Shown here piece after piece: positions 10,097-22,943 of a stretch of 64,000 bases of DNA. The first letter of the stretch is position 1, and the number at the start of each line of letters is the position of its first letter. A model generated the notes under the pieces. It was not told where the DNA came from, did no database searches, and saw only the letters and a program-made list of their open reading frames with translations. Position numbers and translations under genes: made by a program. The DNA comes from Anaspis maculata (lineage: Eukaryota > Arthropoda > Insecta > Coleoptera > Scraptiidae). Location of the stretch: contig OX421961.1 of assembly GCA_949128115.1 (NCBI GenBank), positions 126,297,050-126,361,049 of the forward strand, written 5' to 3'.

Positions 10097-11869
10097 TGTG
10101 GCAGAACGGCTTAGAATGATAAAATAAAGGGGAATGAAATATTTGGGAATAAAATTAGATTTACGGGCGATATAGGAAAGGAAAGAAATTGGGTTGAGGA
10201 ATGCGAAATATATCGATTTTTGCCGGCCAGCATCGGAACCGGATGCAGGCAAAAGGCATTGACGTTTGTAGGCCAGAGGGTTGTGACGGGAGACGGGGTG
10301 TGGGGAAATAAGAGAGGTCCAAGAACAGGAGCGGGGAGATGGGATTCGAGTGGTAAGAGTCGAGCACGACGGGTGTATTTTGCGGGAAGATAACTAATAT
10401 TTTTGAAGAAGAATAAATTAAGAAAAGTGCTAAAACACTGTGATAGATTTGTAGTAAATCAGTGACGTGGAAGGAAAACCTTAAGGCAAGTCTGATTTCT
10501 ATTGTAATCGAATGCGAATGGTTTAAATAAGGTTGAAGTAATTGTTTTGGTTTAAAAAAATGATAGTAGGTTTTGTTTGATCTTTTGAACAGCCATGATA
10601 AGCGTCAAGCCGATTTGAATTCTTTGTAATTGCTCTGAGCTTTTAAAATGCGGCCCCTTGTTTTCAGATAACTACCTTCCAGATGCAAGAAAAAGGGTGA
10701 AACCTCAGCAACCCTTTTAAGAGATTTGGCTTCCGACAGAGCATGATTTTGTAGACTCTATTAGCTGAGACAAGCACTAGCAGTATTTATGCAAATCAAA
10801 TCTGGGCAAAATCTTGATTACGCGTTATGTTCCCTCATAGAATAAGATATGTAACCCTTTCGCGCGACAAAGAATTTAAAGGCATGAGGCCGAGTTTCCA
10901 AAGAGAAACCCCTTGAGTAATGCTAAGAAAATTCAGTGTCGTTTCGAAGCACTTCAAGATAAAAATGAACGTGACATAAAATTTTGCAGGCTAATTAATT
11001 AGAGGCTCATTGCGATGACTTGTACTCCGTATTGTAAATTTGTGTAATGGTATTGAACCTGTATGAAACCGAGCTGCTGGATAAGTCTTCAAATTATAAA
11101 CTATAGCACCAGCTGGATATAAAATCTATGGAATGTCAACACTCAAATTTTATGTAAATTATTTGATAAATAATTGAAAAAAATGGCTATAAATTCGAAA
11201 GATCAAGACAAGACTCAGTGAACAACAATCTCTCTCTAAGTACAATGAAACAGTAAAGATTTCTTCTCGTGCCAGGGTGAATGGGCGAAAGGGAAGAAAG
11301 GGTTGAAACGAAAACTGGAAAAAGGATAAATGAATTAGGCAGGGAATTAAACTCAAGTGTACTAGGAAATGGATTCACCCATAATTCTGAAAATTAGGAA
11401 GAATGAGAACGGAATTAATTTGCAAGGGTTGAACAAATTCGTCGTAGGATTGCACACGGTATTAGGATGTACTTTTCTTTCAGAAACCGAATGTAAATCT
11501 CGATGTAAACTAATCCAATTCCTAACGCTAGCTGAATGCCAGCACGTCAGGAAATTATGAAATGAATAATTAAGGGTAATTTAATTAAGTTGGCGATGAT
11601 TGATTAATTTGTAATAAAATTGAGGTGTGGTTAAATGACTTTGTTTATTCTTTCAATATTTATTCAATTCATTCCCTTTAAGAAGAACGTGAGGTTACTA
11701 CTAGAGTAGGCTTGAGGTATTAGCACGACGTGAAGCTGAGGTAGATGTAATCGGGTTAAATAACTTAGGTAAAGGTAAAATAAAATCTACGGCACAACGA
11801 AATACGACTTAGGGTAATTAGACGCATCACAGCTTAATTAATTTAATGTAGAGAAGGAGATTTGTTACA
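10097..11869 (+). repeat. 3' LTR
   Basis: A 1773-base copy of 5918-7690 with the same ends, followed directly by the ATAA target duplication (11870-11873). Confidence 0.93.
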
Positions 11870-12440
11870 ATAATAAGGTCGTGATTGCAATAATAATAAT
11901 TGAAAAAATCTTATTAGAAAATTGGGTTGATTTTAGGGGGTTGAAATCGAAATAAATGAGAAAATTGTGATACTCATGGAGCTGATCCGTGATCACAGAT
12001 GAAATAATCGTAATTAGCATTTATCTCCAAAGTGAAAGAAAAGTTGTAGAGTAAGAAAAACTACTATCAATGCAATAATAGGCAAGCTGCGGCATTATAG
12101 TATTCTTATTCAAAACTGGGTTGATTTGAGAGGGATAAAATCTAAATGAATTACAAAAATTCTGAGACTCTAGGGACTGATCCATAATAATAAGGTCATT
12201 ATCACAGGCAAATTAATTGAAAACACCGCATCGCAGGATGAGGTGTTGAGGGGTTTCAATTAATTAGAAATTAATTGGAAAAACTCTGAAACTTATGAAC
12301 CTAGTCCATAGTAAGGTCACGATTCCAGGAAAAAATAATGAAAGAATCTCATTGAAAAATTAAGTTAATTTTAAGAGGGTTGAAATCGAAATAAATCAGA
12401 AAGTTCTGATCTTTATGGACCTGGTCCATAATAAAGAGAA
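11870..12440. repeat. Degenerate ~120 bp tandem array, right part
   Basis: Continuation of the array at 5505-5917, with about four more units marked by GGGTTGATTTTAGGGGG (11922) and relatives near 12120, 12240 and 12360. Confidence 0.6.
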
Positions 12441-14287
12441 ATAATTATAATTAATCACTATTATAAATGGAGAAACATGTAAGTATACGATTAACAGCAC
12501 TGACTCGTATACCTACTCACTCATGCCGTCTGCAATAATGTTCAAAAGGGTAGGACGGCAGTTTTCCAATCCATGATAGCACCCTCGACAAGATCATTTG
12601 TGATATTACCGGTTATCCCTTTTTCGCAGCTCCGATGAATAAAAATTAGGAAAGAGTGACCAATGTCAATGTCATCACGGTAGATTTGATGATGAACTAA
12701 ATTCTATGGAAGGTCAGGGAGTCCAGAAAATGTTAAAAAAAGGTAACCCTAGAGTCCGTACATGATATGATGAGCGACTGTCCAGTTTTTTTTTTGCAAA
12801 ATTCGGCCTCATAAAGGACTGAGGAGACACAGTCCTTCAAAATTTCAATTTAATCTTGGTTTTTCTACTGATAAATTATAAACGCGTTGCCAAAATGGAC
12901 TCTGGGTTGACAGAACAATGTTTTAAGTGAATATCTAAGGAAATAGCTAAATTTCCTTAGATACAGATTTGAGATTTGAACAAGTAATTCACAATTTAAG
13001 GGACTGAAGGGTCACGAAAAAAGGTCGAATCTCAAAAATCCAGAGATAGGTAGTGATAAAAAGATATGCCGTCACCATGTTCATTTCACAAAACGTGACG
13101 TTTTCTCTCTCGATAAGTACCTAACTATTTTTTTTATCTTACTCTAAAATGCACTGATGCACGGCACGCACCACATCGGAAAAAAAAGATTATTTGCCAA
13201 TGGAGCACTTTCGAGCAAAAACTGTTCATACTACTTCATTCATGGAATGTTGTAGTATCTCTTAGGGTATAAATCTCAGTGGGGTTGTGTGGCGACTTTC
13301 TTGTATTTCTCAAGGAACTTTTCAAAAACTTGAAAAATCAACTATATAAATAATAATAATATTGAATATTTTCAAATTTGTTTTTAGACTGACCATATAT
13401 GTCAAACTAAAGTACTTCCTTTGAAGATCATTTTGTGATAGTTGCAAAGCCGCAGTGTAATTATTAAGCTAGCACTCATTCTTTAAGCTTTGCGAGCAAA
13501 ATAGGGTAACTTTGACTCCGAAAAAATTAGTAACTCTGAGGGGTCAGAACAGGTGAGTTCCTGGAACAAAGTAACTCATATTCCAGAAAAGACTACCTAC
13601 ACTATTTCTTTACGTGCCCACAAAATATGAAAGTCATGCAAAATACTTGTAAAATTTGATTTTTGGCCGCATTTATTGAATTTCGGACCACTGTGGAACG
13701 TCGAGAAACAGTCAACGAAAAAAAGTCACGGTTAAAAAGAAAGTCAATCAATCAACTTCAATATTTGCTGTTTGGTGTTCAAAACATTGCTGCACGGTAA
13801 ATGTAAATAATCGGGTTCGAGTAGAAACCGTACTTCTCGAATGTCGTGCGGACGTGGTCCAATATTTTTGTCGAAAATATACCGAAAATATGCAGACCTG
13901 TGTCGGGTTCCCGCTTGTGTCAACCTGACGCGGGCAAGAAGACTCTATTTGCTTAAGTTGTGAATAGAACACCAGCTTAATCAGTATTTTGCCTTGGTAC
14001 ATTTGAATGATATCTGGCTGCAGCTGCGTGTTGTCTGAATCATTTTATTTTATTGGCGAAAAAATACTTGATTTCGCAGCTATTGACCAAAAGCCCCATC
14101 GAACGACCTTATTTCTTAGAAGTTGCGATCTGAGAAGGCGCAGCTATTTTTTGGAGAAGTAGAAATAAAGATGTTGGAGCAGTCCTTCAAAAAAATCACT
14201 TGGACAAAACTTTCGCATGAGAACCGGAAAAAAAAACAATAGAGACATACAGAGTCTAAAGGAGATGGCATGTGAATATATAATTAC
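12441..14287. other. No gene seen; interior of the composite insertion
   Basis: AT-rich, with no convincing frame on either strand. The 84-codon minus-strand frame at 13748-14002 has no recognisable domain and ordinary composition. Confidence 0.45.
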
Positions 14288-16050
14288 TAGTCCAGTCATA
14301 TTAGACAAAAATCTGGCCTAACCGGAAATAAATTCGGAAGTTGACAAAATTTGGTGAATCGATGCAGAATTGACCGTAGAATAACATACTGAAATTCCTG
14401 ATGGTTCCAAGTCTTGGATTTTTTTCTAGAACCAATAAAAGAGCGCCATCCTTGAAAATTTTCGATTTTTTTTTAATAACTTGTAAACTATTACCATTAG
14501 AACACTAACACCTCCAAAGCAAATGTAGCTCGTTAAATTCTTGAAAGATTAGTACTAAACTCATTACTTTGTGGTCAATAGTCTTTGAGATACAGCGTCG
14601 GTCAAAACTCAGTGAAAATGACTCAAAATTTATTTCCGGATTTTACGTAACAATTTGCATAGTGTCAGTTCAGGGGCTGTAACGTGGACAGAAAATGTGC
14701 GGATTCCAATGTGTCTCACATTTTTGAAAAGCCAATTTATGGTGCGATTCTCTAAAAAATTACATTCCATAAAGGCTCTGTTACGTTGTTATTACCTAGG
14801 CAACAGCCAATGGCTGACACGAACTTTTACATAACAGAGCGTTTATGGAATGTTATTTTTTACAGAATAGCACCATTAACATTCGGTATCACACTTTTGT
14901 CTAGAAGTCGCCAACTTCAAAATGGTACTTTTCCTCGACCTTTGAAATCTATACTTGAAGTCCCGAAGAATCCACAAAAATCGATTATTTTCAAACCATG
15001 CCATTAGCTTTATTTTCCAAGTATGGAAAAACCATCTAGAGAATATGTGAAGGATTGAATACAAAAAAAATAACATGTCTCAGTATCTTTCTCCTAGTGA
15101 TGGTTCCTGAGGTATATGGGTTGAAAGACTAAAACGACCTATTTGGAGAAAAATATAGGTAGTCCGGACACTAACTGCTGAATACTGTACGGACCTTGCA
15201 TTTGATGACACAAAATGCCACTTAGCAGACGTAGTGAACATACTCATGTACTTTCCACGTCTGCCAAGCGGCATCTCACACCTAAAATGCAAGATCCGTA
15301 CAGTATTCAGCAGTTAGTGTCCGAACTACCAATTTTTTTTCCCAAAAGGTCGTTTTAGTCCTTCAACCCATATGCCTCAGGAACTATCACTAGGAAAAAG
15401 ATTTTGAAACATGCTATATTTTTGGTATTTAATCCTCCACATATTCTCTGAATGGTTCTTCCATACTTGAAAAATGAAGCAAGTGGCATGGTTCAGAAAT
15501 AATCGATTTTTGGGGATTCTTCGGGACTTCAAGTATAGATTTCGGAGGTCGAGAAAAAGTACCATTTTGGAGTTGACGACTTCTAGACAAAAGTGTGATA
15601 CCGAATGTTGAATTGGCTTTCCAAAAATGTGAGACACATTGGAATCCGCATACTTTCGGTCCACGTTACAGCCCCTGAACTGACACTATGCAAATTGTTA
15701 CGTAAAATCCGGAAATAAATTTTGAGTCATTTTCACTGCGTTCTAGAAGACGCTGTATCTCAGAGACTATTTACCACAAAGTGATGAATTTAACACTGAT
15801 CTCTTGAGAATTTAACAGGCTACATTTGTTTCCCTGGCTTTTGTGTTCTAAAGGTGATAGTTTATGAGTTATTCAGTAAAAATCGGAAATTTCCAAGGAT
15901 GGCGCTCTTTTATTGGTCCTAGAAAAAAAGCCAAGCCTTGGAATTTTTGGGAATTTCAGTATGTTATTCCACGGTAAATTCTGCATCGATCCACCAAATT
16001 TCGTCAACTTCCGAATTTATTTCCGGTTAAAACCTATTTTGACTGGACTA
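14288..16050. mobile_element. Foldback element with TAGTCCAGTCA ends
   Basis: The left end is TAGTCCAGTCATATTAGAC and the right end inverted is TAGTCCAGTCAAAATAGG. The arms match nearly throughout. For example GGGGCTGTAACGTGGAC (14672) is answered by GTCCACGTTACAGCCCC (15659), and ACTAACTGCTGAATACTG (15171) by its inverse at 15298. The centre is near 15240. There is no coding content, and mirrored open frames are shadows. Confidence 0.85.
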
Positions 16051-17414
16051 TAGGCGATTGACCTTATTGGGGAAAATGGCCGTTTCGTCGAGGAAGTTTT
16101 AGGGCATTAATTTTTAGAACTGGTGTAAGTTGCCGTCCGGCAACGGCGGTGGTTACGTCAATTGGTGGCATGTCAAAACTGTCACTTTGCTGTCTTGTGC
16201 AGTACGCCACAAGCAAACTTTCGTTCCTGTGAACCCTTGGGACCCCATAGGCTCGTTATTGGGCCCCATGTTGATGACCAGCGTCGTCGCAGACCTTTCT
16301 CTAAATCATCCATAGCTTCCGCCCAAGGAAGAGCAACATACTCTGTCACACCCGCACGGAGGGAAACACACAAGCCCGTCGACCAGCCTGCCAGCCAAGA
16401 AAAAATCACCTCGGGCTGGCCGTGCAGAGTCAACCACCACCTACCTTTTTTCCTCGCTTTTTTCTAAAGATTTCCTGCTTCGACGTCAGCTGGAGATCCG
16501 CATTTTTCATTCTAACAAGCTCGCCGTAGCTACCTCTGTGTTCGCGACGTAAACGTTGTCTTTTTTTATTGCAATAATGTAGTGCATTGCTGGGGGCGTA
16601 GTCTTTCAGCTGCGCACCTCTGGAGCTCGATCTACTAAAAACCTGCTAAATACGCTAACCATAACATGAAATAAGAGACACAAATGCAAACCCCTTTTTC
16701 AGATTATTTCTACTTGTCAAATTTCCATGTCAATATGTGGGTATTACAGGTATCCACTAGTGCCCACCTAGGCTACTAGACGTCGGAGTAGGTTTTCCTC
16801 GCAAAAACGTCCTCGACGATCAAGTACCGAGCTCTACACCAGGTGGCGTTTTTCTAATGTAAATCGCCTATACGAGACATGAACAGAATTCGACATGGCA
16901 TCTCTCTGGCAACGCATTCCTATTCTCTGATGCAAAATTGATTAATTTATAGTGAACTGCCACTATAAACTAACAGGAAATCAAATTGTCTTCTGCTGAT
17001 ATACGAGATTACAATATACAGGAAGATGCTGCATTGTGTTGTTTTGTTTTTCTTGATTTTTAATCATAACTAGTATATATTCATGGACCATGGACTGTAG
17101 GTTGCCTATCAGACACAGCCTGACAACAACGGTCAATGCATAATGACATGGTGGCCTGCCTAATGCGCAAGCGCAGAACAGATTTATCACTTCATTATTC
17201 TTCCAATTCAAACCTCAAATCCCCAGATTTTTTTCTGAGAAAATGAGTAGTGGAGTAGTAGTTTGAATAGTATTTTATCATACCTTTTACCCTTGATTAT
17301 GTTATTTTAAGTTGTCAAATTACTCTGCAAGAAATCTCCAAGCAAATCACACATTCAGTATACAATTAAAACCGTCAACAAAAAAGAATATATCTGATTT
17401 TTTTTCATTTTTCT
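16051..17414. other. No supported gene
   Basis: A slightly GC-richer patch at 16130-16500 opens overlapping frames on both strands. None shows a domain, splice sites or a consistent codon bias. The rest is AT-rich and unassigned. Confidence 0.4.
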
Positions 17415-17567
17415 TCTCAAGAGTCTAATCAAGACTCTTGATCTTGACAGCCCTACTCTTGTCTTGTCTAGAAATTTCAAGACAAGAGTTTCTAGAGGTC
17501 TTGTCTAAGTCTTGACGCCTTTTCAAGACAAGAGTCTAGAAAGTCTAACTCTAGACGGCAACATTAA

Positions 17568-17745
17568 TTTGAATATAATTTCCCAACTTTTTTTCTGTTT
17601 CACCCTGTATACGCTGCCGGCATGGATGGCGCTGATGGCTATCTTTCTGGATCGGAAGAGTATGATGCAAAGAACATTTTCGCCAAGAAGTAGCATCTTC
17701 TCATCAAAAAAGCAAGGTTCATTTTATGCAACTAGCATCCGGACT
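17568..17745. mobile_element. Remaining right-arm end of the 2.5 kb foldback
   Basis: This is the reverse complement of about 2521-2700. It includes CACCCTGTATACGCTGCCGG, the GGATCGGAAGAGTATGATG block and CTAGCATCCGGACTA at the tip, answering TAGTCCGGATGCTAG at 2521. It continues the arm interrupted at 4593. Confidence 0.75.
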
Positions 17746-19656
17746 AAAATCCTAAAAATCATCTGCACATGGAAGCCATATTTTTAGAATAGTAAGAATT
17801 TTGATTTCCAATAAAAATAAGAATGCCTTAGGTGAAGACAGTGTTTGGAAAAATAATAAATAAATAAAAAATAATAAAATATTTTGCATTCGCTAACATG
17901 ACTAGGAAACTTTCTCACAAAGAACCTATGCTATTGGGTAGGTACTGGAAACGATGCATCTCACCGACACGAGAATTATAGAGAGTGTCGTAAGCCATTC
18001 GAATGAATAGATAGATGTAGAGGCCATTACACGAAAGTTGAATATGCTGGGACTTATCTGGATAAAATTGTCTATATAATTCATCTAGATGAAAATTTGG
18101 TTATCTATCATCTGTATCTAGATAATTTTAAAATAATTATCTATTATCTTGAATTACAAGCCGAATAAACCGATGAGGTTCGACTTTTTAAATATGGATC
18201 AGCGTTTAGCCACTGACATAGTGAAACGAAATAGTAAGACGACCGCTCGTATCTAATGCTAGAGAAAAAAATGACCGATAGCGTTCACTGCGTGCGCATT
18301 TCCAATGACGGGACATGTATTGTTTAGAGTTGGATTCTTTACCCGCAATAAAATGTCTGTCAAAACCTACATGCCTTGATTATGATTGGTTACCATTGTT
18401 GTCACTTTGATGTAACCGGCAGTTCGCGGCTGTCACCCTAAACTAACCCGTGAGAGAACTTAACGACATCTGGTTGGAATTTGTAAAAACCAGACATCCG
18501 ATTTTGACGGGATATTTTTCAAAAAAATTTCGCAAACGAACCGCAATACAAGTTGACGATGGGAAATTTCCAAAATTTCTGCCAAATTTGAGGGGATTTT
18601 CCGAAAATTCATAATTCTTTCCGATTTTTTCCAGGGAATCGTCATTTCAAAAAATTCGTCCGAGATTTCTTGACACATTTTGGCGGCGAAAACTCGGATT
18701 TTCGGGCAGAATTTCGAGAAATTTGGTGTGAAAAGCCGACTGGGGGGTTTCGAGAACTCACTATCGTCTGGTACGAGACTTTTCTTGGAATTTTGCCAAA
18801 AAATGTTGAAAACGGTCCACGGCCCGGCCAAATCTGACAGAAACGTCATTATTGACGCTGTCGGTTTTGGGAAAAACTCGACAACACCTCGGGGCATTTG
18901 GACAGTGTTTTTGGAAAAAACGTACCGTGTCAGCGTGCGACATTGAACTGTGGTCTAGAGGGAGCTTTTCAGCATCAATCGGACACCAAAAACCAAAGAA
19001 TTGTTCAAATTCGACGGCACTTTGATAAAATTTCCCAGACCGGGACAGACGTTGACGGCGTAATATTTCACAAAAAACAGGCGATTGATGGGGCAAAACA
19101 CATCTGGTAGGTACTCACAGTATATTTGCACTAGAGCCCGATTTCTACCGGCTTCACATTTCGAGAAAAGCCCCCTTTTTCCATGTCGAGACACATCTCG
19201 TGGCGGCGTCAATGTCTTGTTGTCACGTCTTGTTGTCACGTCTTGTTCTCTACGAAATCCCAGATAATTCCATCGGACCTTCTGGTCAGATCTTTAGAAA
19301 GGGTCCATGCTTCGATCCATATGCGTTCTATTACGTCTTTGTAGTCCATTTTATCGAAATCTGTGTGCAACTTTTCGCATCGATACGGTCGACCTAGTGT
19401 CGGACTGCCACTGTCACTTTTGCCAACAGCACCGCGCGCCTCCGTTCACTAGATGTTAACGCGAATCTGTCAAACTCGCGCCACCGTTCGCCGAATTCTC
19501 AAGTCACATTCATCGTCGTGTTTGCGGTGTTTTTTTTTTGCGTGATCTGAACCAAAAACATAGACGACCGTCGACCAGAACCAATTTGTTGCTTTTTTAT
19601 TCAAAATTTCGTGGTATTTCCCCTTTTGTGAGCGTTCGCTATTTAATTGTTTCAAT
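17746..19656. other. No supported gene
   Basis: Contains low-complexity ATCTAGATAA-rich DNA (18050-18160). At 18460-19260 overlapping open frames occur on both strands without any recognisable domain. I see no splice or codon evidence for a gene. Confidence 0.4.
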
Positions 19657-19778
19657 AGGTTTGTTCCATAAGCAGTCCCTGACTGTCCGTGGACGTCAGC
19701 AGCCTGCGCATTACGATTTATGAAGTAACAGGCTGCTGACGTCCACGAACAGTCAGGGACTGCTGATGAAACAAACCT
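19657..19778. repeat. 122 bp hairpin (MITE-like)
   Basis: AGGTTTGTTCCATAAGCAG at the left and, inverted, AGGTTTGTTTCATCAGCAG at the right are followed by a nearly perfect 30-base stem containing CAGTCCCTGACTGT and GGACGTCAGCAGCCTG. Only about 25 bases are unpaired in the middle. It is non-coding. Confidence 0.75.
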
Positions 19779-19799
19779 AATCTCAAACACAACGAATTT

Positions 19800-20990
19800 T
19801 CCTTCGTCAGATTTCGATTTTTGACGTCTCCAGAGGCCACCATATTGAACTTTTCCATTTCTCGACCGATCGGATTGGATTTTTCAACCTGTACTTGCAT
19901 TGGGTGGGCATTCGAGGGCCCACATTTTGATTTTTGACATTTCAAAAGGCCGCCATATTGAACTTCTGCATTTTTCAACCGATACGATTGAGATTTTCAA
20001 CTCATACTACTTGTTCAAGTAGGCAATCAAGATGCAGCATCTGTCAACCTTCGATTTTTGACGTTTTAAAAGATCGCCATATTGAACTTTTGCGATTTTC
20101 AGCCGATCTGATTTGGATTCCCAACTTAAACCTGTTTTGGGTAGGCAATCGAGGTGCATCTAGCAAATTTCGATTTATGACGTTTCAAAAGGCCGCCATA
20201 TTGATCCGATTGGGATTTTCAACCTGTACTTGTTTTAGGTAGGCAATCGAGATGCATTTGTCAACCTTCGATTTTTGACGTTTCAAAAGGCCGCCATATT
20301 GAACTTTTGCATTTTCGACCTATCCGAGTGGGATTTAGAAATTAGAACCTATACCCACTTGAGGTGAACAATCAAGGTGTATCTATCAAATTGGACGTTT
20401 TGACAGTTCCGAGGCCGCCATATCGAACTTTTGCATTTTTTAACTGATCCGATTGGGATTCAAAACCTATAACCACTTGAGGCGGACAACCAAAATACAT
20501 CTCTCAAATTCTGATTATTGACGTTTCAAGAGGCCGCCATCTTGAACTTTTGCATTTTCCAACCTATCCGATTGAGATTTTGAATCTATGACAACTTGAA
20601 ATGGGCAATCTGAATACATTCGTCAAATTTGTCATTTTGACAGTTCCAATTCCGCCGCCATATTGAGCTCTCGCATTTTTCAACCTATCCAATTGGGATT
20701 TGGAACCTCTACTTGCTTTGGTTAGGCAGTCCGGCCGTCGAGATGCATCTGTCAAATTCCGATTTTCGACTTTTCTAGAGGTCGCCATATTGAACTTTAG
20801 CATTTTTCAACCGATCTGATTGGAATTTTGTACCTATACCTACTTGAGATTTTGAACATACATATACTTAGTCAAGATGGACAATTAAAGTGCATTTTCG
20901 AACTCGACATTCTGGCAGTTCAAAGCGCCGTATTGAATTCTTGCTTTTTTCATCCGATTACATCGGGTTTTCCAACCTATACTTGATTCA
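19800..20990. repeat. ~118 bp tandem array with GCCGCCATATTGAAC core
   Basis: About ten diverged units. The core GGCCGCCATATTGAAC or a variant recurs near 19833, 19950, 20071, 20189, 20288, 20412, 20531, 20651, 20780 and 20925. Each unit also has TTTTGCATTTTTCAACC, GATCCGATTGGGATTTTCAA, TAGGCAATCGAGATGCAT and ATTTTTGACGTTTC. Spacing varies from about 95 to 145 bases, so the array is old. There are no spacers of CRISPR type. Confidence 0.85.
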
Positions 20991-22943
20991 GGCTCAGATG
21001 AACAACTGGAACGTAACTGTCAAATTTTGAATTTTGCACATACTTTCATTTTATCTCAATTTCTCCTATAGGTACATATTTGAAAAGACTCCTAAATAAT
21101 ACAAATACACGGTTCTTTTTTGCTTCCCACTACACAGTGTCCTCCACGGCATAACCTTTTTCACGGTTCAGGTTTTCATAACACATCGTTGCTTTCATTC
21201 TCAAAATTGTGTACTCCATCATATGTTTCCAGTATTTTTGGTAGTTACCTTCAACAAAAGTAGAAATACATATTAATAAACATAATAATGGTGTATCGAT
21301 TTTTCCCGACAACTCTTCGCTGACCAGACACTACCCACTGACATGCGTTCCGTTCACAATAGAACCCTACAAGTCGAGGCAGAAATTTCAAAGCACGCGA
21401 TGAACAAACATCTTTTCGATTTCATGTTACTAATACACAGTCAGTTGCTTACGCCTCTTGGAAAACTTCATCTGACCAAGACACTATCGACGGACATGCA
21501 AAAAATTATTAGACTCGTTAAGGGAACACCTGACATCTGCCTAAAACAACCGAAAATCAACATCATGTATACAATCCCCTTTCCACTTGTCCGGTGTCAG
21601 TGGAACAAATTCCCTGGCTACTTTTCAACCATAGCTGTCACCCAGGCGACGGCTTGCCGGCGCCGGTGACAGCTAGTCACTACTCATTACAATCCGCTTC
21701 TGGCAAACATTTTGTGGCGGGAAAAATTAAATTGAATCGCAAATACCTACCCAAGTAAATATGGAAACCTTGTCAAGCGCCCTGCATACTGATGATGGAT
21801 AAATATGAAACGGCGAAAATTTATATGCACACACGGCCATCCACTGGGGAAATGCGAGCTTATTACGATATAATATGAACCGAATGCAAATATTTATAAT
21901 AAAACTGTTACATTATTTTTAGCCCAGTGCACGGGTATGAGTACCGAGCGAAAGTTAATGAGAAACGCCAGATGTCTTTTTTTTTCGGGTGTAGGTACCT
22001 ATTACACAGTTTAATTAAAATTTTGCGAATGTGCGTCAAGAAAAGTGCTAGTTATGTTAGGGATATGAGTACCTACCTACACACAGATAATGATTAATTC
22101 TATTTGCTAAATAATAACAGATAAAATTATCACACTCCCACCGGTTCTTTTTCTGTCTCTATAATTCCCATTATACTACTTATGAAATAGGTAGACAGGA
22201 GTACCCTATGTAAGAGCTCACAGGTTATTGATACAAAATCTGCAATATTTTTAGGGTATCTACCTCACCCGAATTTTGTTTTACCATCACGATGCCTGAA
22301 TACTGAAAGCACAGCTGAAAGCTTATTAGTTAGCTCGTTTTCAAGATTCGGTGCTGATCCATGAATGCGACAATAAAATTAGCAGCGCAATGATAAAAGG
22401 GTTGAGGTCGCGCTCGCAGCGGGGATTAGAGATGGCTGTGTGCGAAATGGGCTGCGACAACACTTCCATAATTACATTTTGGTGGTTCAACTAAATAATA
22501 AGCAAACCACCACTCCCGTATCAATCATAATTTACATGCAAAGTGGTGCTGGAAAGCGTGAGGTTTTACGAGTTTGCTCAGATGGCTTGAAAATTTCCGT
22601 CTTCTCATGAAAGGGGGCTCGAAAGGGGGTAAGGAGATAGTTGTGTAGTTCTGCTCTTCACTTCCAGTACAGACGGTGAAAACCAAAGTACAACACAATC
22701 TTTCGACTCTCCGCGACCTTTTGCAAAGTAGAACGTACCCTCGAACGTACCCGTTGTCTGGACTACAAGAAAAAAACACAATAACAAAGAAAATTGCCAA
22801 GGCCTCTCGTTCCGTGGTTGTGTGATTCTGTTCTTGAACAAAAAATGCCGACCAAAGTTATGCCGACTATCGCTTAATTCAAGTGTATAGGTAGGCCAAG
22901 AAACTTCCCCTAAAAAATTGTTACCAAGTTTTGTGCTGTTTTA
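20991..22943. other. No supported gene
   Basis: A 108-codon plus frame (21343-21669) shows no domain, signal or codon bias. The rest is AT-rich with scattered TAGGTACC-type words. I find no RNA gene. Confidence 0.4.

Larger units (their letters stand above)
5918..11869 (+). mobile_element. LTR retrotransposon, gag-only and non-autonomous, apparently recent
   Basis: Two 1773-base direct repeats (5918-7690 and 10097-11869) flank a 2406-base interior. Each repeat begins TGTGGCAGAACGG and ends TTTGTTACA, the usual TG...CA. ATAA directly precedes the first repeat and directly follows the second, a 4 bp target duplication. Removing the element reconnects the tandem array. The interior has a primer-binding site, one gag-like gene and a G-rich tract before the 3' LTR. 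Protease, reverse transcriptase, RNase H and integrase are absent, so mobility would depend on a relative. This matches the class called TR-GAG or LARD. The two LTRs look identical by eye, including every predicted reading frame. Confidence 0.92.
4594..17567. mobile_element. Composite 13 kb insertion with TGTTGCCGTCTAGA inverted ends
   Basis: The left end reads TGTTGCCGTCTAGACAAG and the right end, inverted, reads TGTTGCCGTCTAGAGTTAG. Both ends carry clusters of the subterminal motif CTTGTCTTGTCTAGA in both orientations (4605-4735 and 17415-17560). Removing this block restores the palindrome of the flanking foldback, so it is an insertion. It holds a tandem array, an LTR retrotransposon and a smaller foldback, but no transposase I can recognise. 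It is probably a non-autonomous DNA transposon enlarged by later insertions. The target duplication is unclear, possibly ATTA. Confidence 0.55.

Noticed and set aside
16130..16467. Overlapping frames in a GC-richer patch
   Set aside because: Open on both strands without any domain, as expected of GC-rich non-coding DNA.
18460..18897. 145-codon minus-strand frame
   Set aside because: No domain or splice evidence, and plus-strand frames of similar quality overlap it.
19800..20990. CRISPR-like regular spacing
   Set aside because: Units are ~118 bp, diverged throughout, with no short identical repeats or unique spacers, in a eukaryotic context.
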